From assembly GCA_900472605.1 (NCBI GenBank), contig UCJD01000008.1:1-64000 (forward strand): a stretch of 64,000 bases of DNA. Reading direction: 5' to 3'. The notes under the pieces were generated by a model that searched no databases, was not told the origin of the DNA, and saw only the letters and a program-made list of their open reading frames with translations. Position 1 is the first letter of the stretch, and every line of letters starts with the position of its first letter. Below, in pieces: positions 61,071 to 64,000 of the stretch. The stretch is from Hyphomicrobiales bacterium (GTDB lineage: Bacteria; Pseudomonadota; Alphaproteobacteria; Rhizobiales; Rhizobiaceae). The translations under genes and the position numbers were made by a program.

Positions 61071-62630
61071 ATGTCGGCGGCGCGGCCGGCGGCAGGACTG
61101 GCACGACCGCGCCGGGGCCTGCCCTATGCGCCCGTCGTGCTTTTTGCCGCCATCGTTGCGCTGTTCAGCCTCGTTCCTCTCGGCTTCATCGCCTGGATCA
61201 CCATCGATGTCGGCTGGGAGACGGTGAAGCAGCTGGTGTTCCGCCCCCGCGTCGGCGAGTTGCTCGTCAATACCGTGTTCCTCGAAGTCATCACCGTGCC
61301 GCTGTCGATCGTGCTGGCGGTAACGCTTGCCTGGATTACGGAGCGCACCGATGTTCCCTTCGCGCGGCTCTGGGCGTGGCTTGCCGTGGCGCCGCTCGCG
61401 GTGCCTGCCTTCGTGCATTCCTACGCCTGGGTCAGTCTGGTGCCGGGCATGCGCGGGCTGCAGAGCGGCGTTTTCGTTTCCGTGCTCGCCTATTATCCGT
61501 TTCTCTATCTCCCCGTTGCCGCGGCCTTGCGCCGGCTCGATCCGGCGATCGAGGATGCGGCCGCTTCGCTCGGGCTTGGGCCCTGGGCGGTGTTCTTCCG
61601 AACCATCCTGCCGCAGCTCCGGCTCGCCATCTGCGGCGGCGCGCTGTTGATCGCGCTGCATCTGTTGTCCGAATACGGCCTCTTCGTGATGATCCGCTTC
61701 GACACGTTTGCCACCGCCATCGTCGACCAGTTCCAGTCCGCCTACAACAGCCCGGCCGCCAATATGCTCGGCGGCGTGCTGGTCGCCTGCTGCCTGCTTC
61801 TACTGGCCATTGAGGTCCTCGTGCGCGGCAACGAGCGTTATGCCCGCGTCGGCTCCGGCTCGGCCCGGCCGGCCGACCGCCGCCGGCTCGGCTGGTACGC
61901 GGTGCCGGCAGTGCTTCTTCCCGTTGTCGTCGCGGTGCTGACGCTCGGCGTGCCCTTCGTGACGCTGGTGCGCTGGCTCTATCTTGGCGGCGCCGGCATC
62001 TGGCGCGTCGAAGTTGGAAACGCCTTCGTGCAGTCGATCGTGCTGGCGCTTGCCGGCGGCATTCTGGCAACGATCGCGGCCGCCCCCATGGCCTGGCTGT
62101 CGGTGCGCGCGCCGGGCCGCGTGCAGCGCGTGCTCGAAGCCTGCCACTATTATGTCGGCTCGCTGCCGGGTGTCGTGGTGGCGCTGGCGCTGGTGACGAT
62201 TACCGTGCGGCTGGTGCTGCCGCTCTACCAGACCTTCGCGACGCTGCTGATCGCCTATATCCTGCTCTTCCTGCCGCGCGCCATGGTGGGGCTGCGCGCC
62301 AGCATCGCGCAGGCGCCGGTGGAGCTGGAGCGGGCCGCGATGGCGCTCGGGCGCACGCCTGGCCAGGCGGTGCGGCAGATCACCATGCGGCTTGCCGCAC
62401 CTGGTGCCGCGGCCAGCATCGCGCTTGTCGCGCTCGGGATCACCAACGAACTGACAGCGACGCTGATGCTCTCGCCCAACGGCGTCGAGACGCTGGCCAC
62501 GAAATTCTGGTCGCTGACCAGCGAGATCGACTATGTCGCTGCCGCGCCTTACGCCTTCATGATGGTCGTGCTGTCGCTGCCGCTGACCCTTCTTCTTCAT
62601 GCTCAATCAAAACGGACTGCCGGACAATGA
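61071..62630 (+). CDS. fbpB: Iron(III) ABC transporter permease, two-domain
   Basis: 519-aa inner-membrane permease with two homologous six-helix halves. Coupling loops: [23 protein letters not shown] and [23 protein letters not shown]. The start is uncertain: ATG 61071 is given, but an in-frame TTG at 61038 has AAGG eight bases upstream. Its stop overlaps fbpC by four bases (ATGA). Confidence 0.92.
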   Translation: MSAARPAAGLARPRRGLPYAPVVLFAAIVALFSLVPLGFIAWITIDVGWETVKQLVFRPRVGELLVNTVFLEVITVPLSIVLAVTLAWITERTDVPFARLWAWLAVAPLAVPAFVHSYAWVSLVPGMRGLQSGVFVSVLAYYPFLYLPVAAALRRLDPAIEDAAASLGLGPWAVFFRTILPQLRLAICGGALLIALHLLSEYGLFVMIRFDTFATAIVDQFQSAYNSPAANMLGGVLVACCLLLLAIEVLVRGNERYARVGSGSARPADRRRLGWYAVPAVLLPVVVAVLTLGVPFVTLVRWLYLGGAGIWRVEVGNAFVQSIVLALAGGILATIAAAPMAWLSVRAPGRVQRVLEACHYYVGSLPGVVVALALVTITVRLVLPLYQTFATLLIAYILLFLPRAMVGLRASIAQAPVELERAAMALGRTPGQAVRQITMRLAAPGAAASIALVALGITNELTATLMLSPNGVETLATKFWSLTSEIDYVAAAPYAFMMVVLSLPLTLLLHAQSKRTAGQ

Positions 62631-63664
62631 CGCTGCTTACGATAGACGGTGCCAGCAAGCGTTACGGTCAGGTGCAGGCGCTCGATAACATCTCGCTGGA
62701 GGTGACGGCGGGCAGCCGTACCGCCGTGGTCGGGCCCTCCGGCTCCGGCAAGACGACGCTGCTTCGCATCATCGCCGGCTTCGAGCAGCCTGATCAGGGC
62801 CGCGTGACGCTCAACGGCGAGCTGTTGGCCGACGGGCCGGCCGCGGTGCCGGCGCATAAGCGCGGCATCGGCATCGTTTCGCAGGAAGGTGCGCTGTTTC
62901 CGCATCTCGACGTTGCCGACAACATCGGCTTCGGCTTCGCGCGTGGCACCGCCAATCGCGACAAGCGGGTGCTCGAACTGCTCGATATGGTCGAACTCGA
63001 TCGCAGCATGCTCACGCGCCGCCCGCACCAGCTTTCCGGCGGCCAGCAGCAGCGCGTGGCGCTGGCGCGCGCGCTCGGCCGCGAACCACGCCTGATGCTG
63101 CTCGACGAACCCTTTTCGGCGCTCGACACGGGGCTTCGCGAAAACATGCGCAAGGCGGTGGCCCGCGTACTGCAGGCGGCGGGCATCACCAGCATTCTCG
63201 TCACCCACGACCAGGCAGAGGCGCTGTCCTACGCCGATCAGGTCGCGGTGCTGCGCGATGGCAAGCTGATGCAGGCCGGATCGCCGCAATCGCTCTATCT
63301 GGCGCCGCGCGATCGCGAGACGGCGCTGTTTCTGGGCGACGCGGTGATGCTGCCGGCGATCATCCGCAACGGCCATGCCGATTGCGCGCTGGGGCATGTC
63401 GCGGTCGACAGCCAGCATCAGGGCAAGGTCGAGATCATGCTCCGGCCCGAACAGATCCGTGTCGTCACCGACAGCAGCGAACAGCCCTATGGCGGGCGCG
63501 TGGTGGAGGTGGATTTCGGCGGCGCGACCTGCACGGTCGCCGTATCGCTCGACGGTGTGGCGCTGCCGCCGATCCTGATCAAGACCTCGAGCGTGGCGCT
63601 GCCGCAGCGCGGCGACCGTGTGCGGCTGGAGATCGCCGGCAAGGCGCACGTTTTCGTGCGCTGA
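62627..63664 (+). CDS. fbpC: Iron(III) ABC transporter ATP-binding protein
   Basis: 345-aa ABC ATPase. Walker [14 protein letters not shown]-loop VSQEGALFP, signature [15 protein letters not shown], Walker [13 protein letters not shown], and H-loop VTHDQAEA. The C-terminal TOBE-like domain (from about 245, [13 protein letters not shown]) is the regulatory region found in FbpC-type proteins. Translationally coupled to fbpB. Confidence 0.94.
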   Translation: MTLLTIDGASKRYGQVQALDNISLEVTAGSRTAVVGPSGSGKTTLLRIIAGFEQPDQGRVTLNGELLADGPAAVPAHKRGIGIVSQEGALFPHLDVADNIGFGFARGTANRDKRVLELLDMVELDRSMLTRRPHQLSGGQQQRVALARALGREPRLMLLDEPFSALDTGLRENMRKAVARVLQAAGITSILVTHDQAEALSYADQVAVLRDGKLMQAGSPQSLYLAPRDRETALFLGDAVMLPAIIRNGHADCALGHVAVDSQHQGKVEIMLRPEQIRVVTDSSEQPYGGRVVEVDFGGATCTVAVSLDGVALPPILIKTSSVALPQRGDRVRLEIAGKAHVFVR

Positions 63665-63736
63665 GGGATTGTTTCTGCGCTGGCGGGCGGGTTTTGCGCA
63701 AGCCGATCGACCATCGCGCCGTCAGGCGATCTTCAC

Positions 63737-64000
63737 TCAGGCAAACCTGCGCTCGGCGTCTTCCGTCTCATTCTCCAGCCAGCCACCGGTAAAGCCGGCG
63801 CGTTCCAGGCCGGTGCGGATGACATCCGACTTGCGCATCAGGCTCCAGATGAAATCGGAGCGATCGTTTTCGATCGACATGACCAGCAGCCCCTGGTCGA
63901 TGCCGACGCAGCGGTCGTCCACCCAGCCCTCGGGTTCCGCCGTCTTCACCGACGGGTTGAAGCCGCCGGGAAAGCGGCCCTCGTAGCAGAGATCGGGATA
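63737..64000 (-). CDS. Glycoamylase-like protein, C-terminal part (runs off the window)
   Basis: Partial: the frame is open to the right edge and the start lies outside. The visible 87 residues read YPDLCYEGRFPGGFNPS...GWVDDRCVGIDQGLLVMSIENDRSDFIWSLM, which match the end of the glycoamylase family (Pfam 10091 type; includes beta-1,2-glucan-active GH144). In rhizobia these can act on cyclic beta-glucans. Stop at 63737. Confidence 0.8.
   Translation of the reverse strand, partial: YPDLCYEGRFPGGFNPSVKTAEPEGWVDDRCVGIDQGLLVMSIENDRSDFIWSLMRKSDVIRTGLERAGFTGGWLENETEDAERRFA

Noticed and set aside
1..64000. tRNA/rRNA genes, CRISPR arrays, transposases, phage genes
   Set aside because: No cloverleaf, spaced repeat array, transposase or integrase motif was found on either strand.

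Overview
The window looks like about 64 kb of the main chromosome of a GC-rich alphaproteobacterium, almost certainly a member of the Rhizobiaceae (Rhizobium/Agrobacterium/Ensifer type). Reasons: a SAM-II riboswitch before metA, a phaR/phaAB polyhydroxybutyrate locus, an rpoH2-type sigma-32 gene with an EcfG (RpoE2)-type promoter, CarD, an Irr-type iron box, a rhizobial-style intergenic repeat, a CtrA box and a dense group of CcrM GANTC sites. There are no rRNA, tRNA, CRISPR, phage or insertion-sequence genes. The two window edges cut through other loci; the last 264 bases are the 3' part of a glycoamylase-like gene.

Layout. 0-6 kb: polar amino-acid binding protein, DeoR regulator with an YbjJ-like MFS transporter, the isoprenoid genes ispG and ispA, and a LysE exporter. 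6-12 kb: mtgA, a GST, rpmF, and the PHB locus (phaR divergent from phaA-phaB). 11.5-17.3 kb: two tiny membrane-peptide genes not longer than 50 codons, the N-acetylglucosamine operon (gntR-type regulator, SIS-domain deaminase, nagA), galM, and metA under a SAM-II riboswitch. 17.4-24.4 kb: an SbmA/BacA-like fused ABC protein whose ATP site is destroyed, an ABC-F protein, thiamine diphosphokinase, OmpW, and a MarR regulator facing an efflux pump. 26-29.6 kb: a TPP riboswitch and thiBPQ. 29.9-39.3 kb: M48 lipoprotein protease, rpoH2, carD, fdxA, an S4-domain protein, a SUV3-like helicase with a long disordered tail, two small envelope/stress genes, and a 690-base non-coding region with clustered GANTC sites. 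39.4-42.2 kb: efp divergent from epmA-epmB, a complete EF-P lysylation set.

42.5-52.9 kb is the most unusual part. A tightly coupled operon encodes a carrier protein, an acyl-CoA-dehydrogenase homologue, a seryl-tRNA-synthetase-like amino acid:[carrier protein] ligase, a DUF1839 protein, a family 2 glycoside hydrolase, and a 1103-residue fusion of a polysaccharide-flippase-like membrane domain with two alpha/beta-hydrolase domains (one dead, one with a Cys-Asp-His triad). A GT4 glycosyltransferase with a perfect CtrA box converges on it. The activation chemistry (amino acid onto carrier protein) is known for this ligase family, but the product is not; I infer an aminoacyl-modified or oxidised-amino-acid-decorated surface glycan.

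53-59.7 kb is a lysine/pipecolate catabolic set (2-oxoadipate dioxygenase HglS, pipecolate oxidase AmaA, semialdehyde dehydrogenase AmaB, and an Ldh2/DpkA-family reductase) with a divergent LysR regulator. 59.7-63.7 kb is an iron(III) ABC importer (fbpABC type) preceded by an Irr-like palindrome; HglS is itself an iron enzyme.
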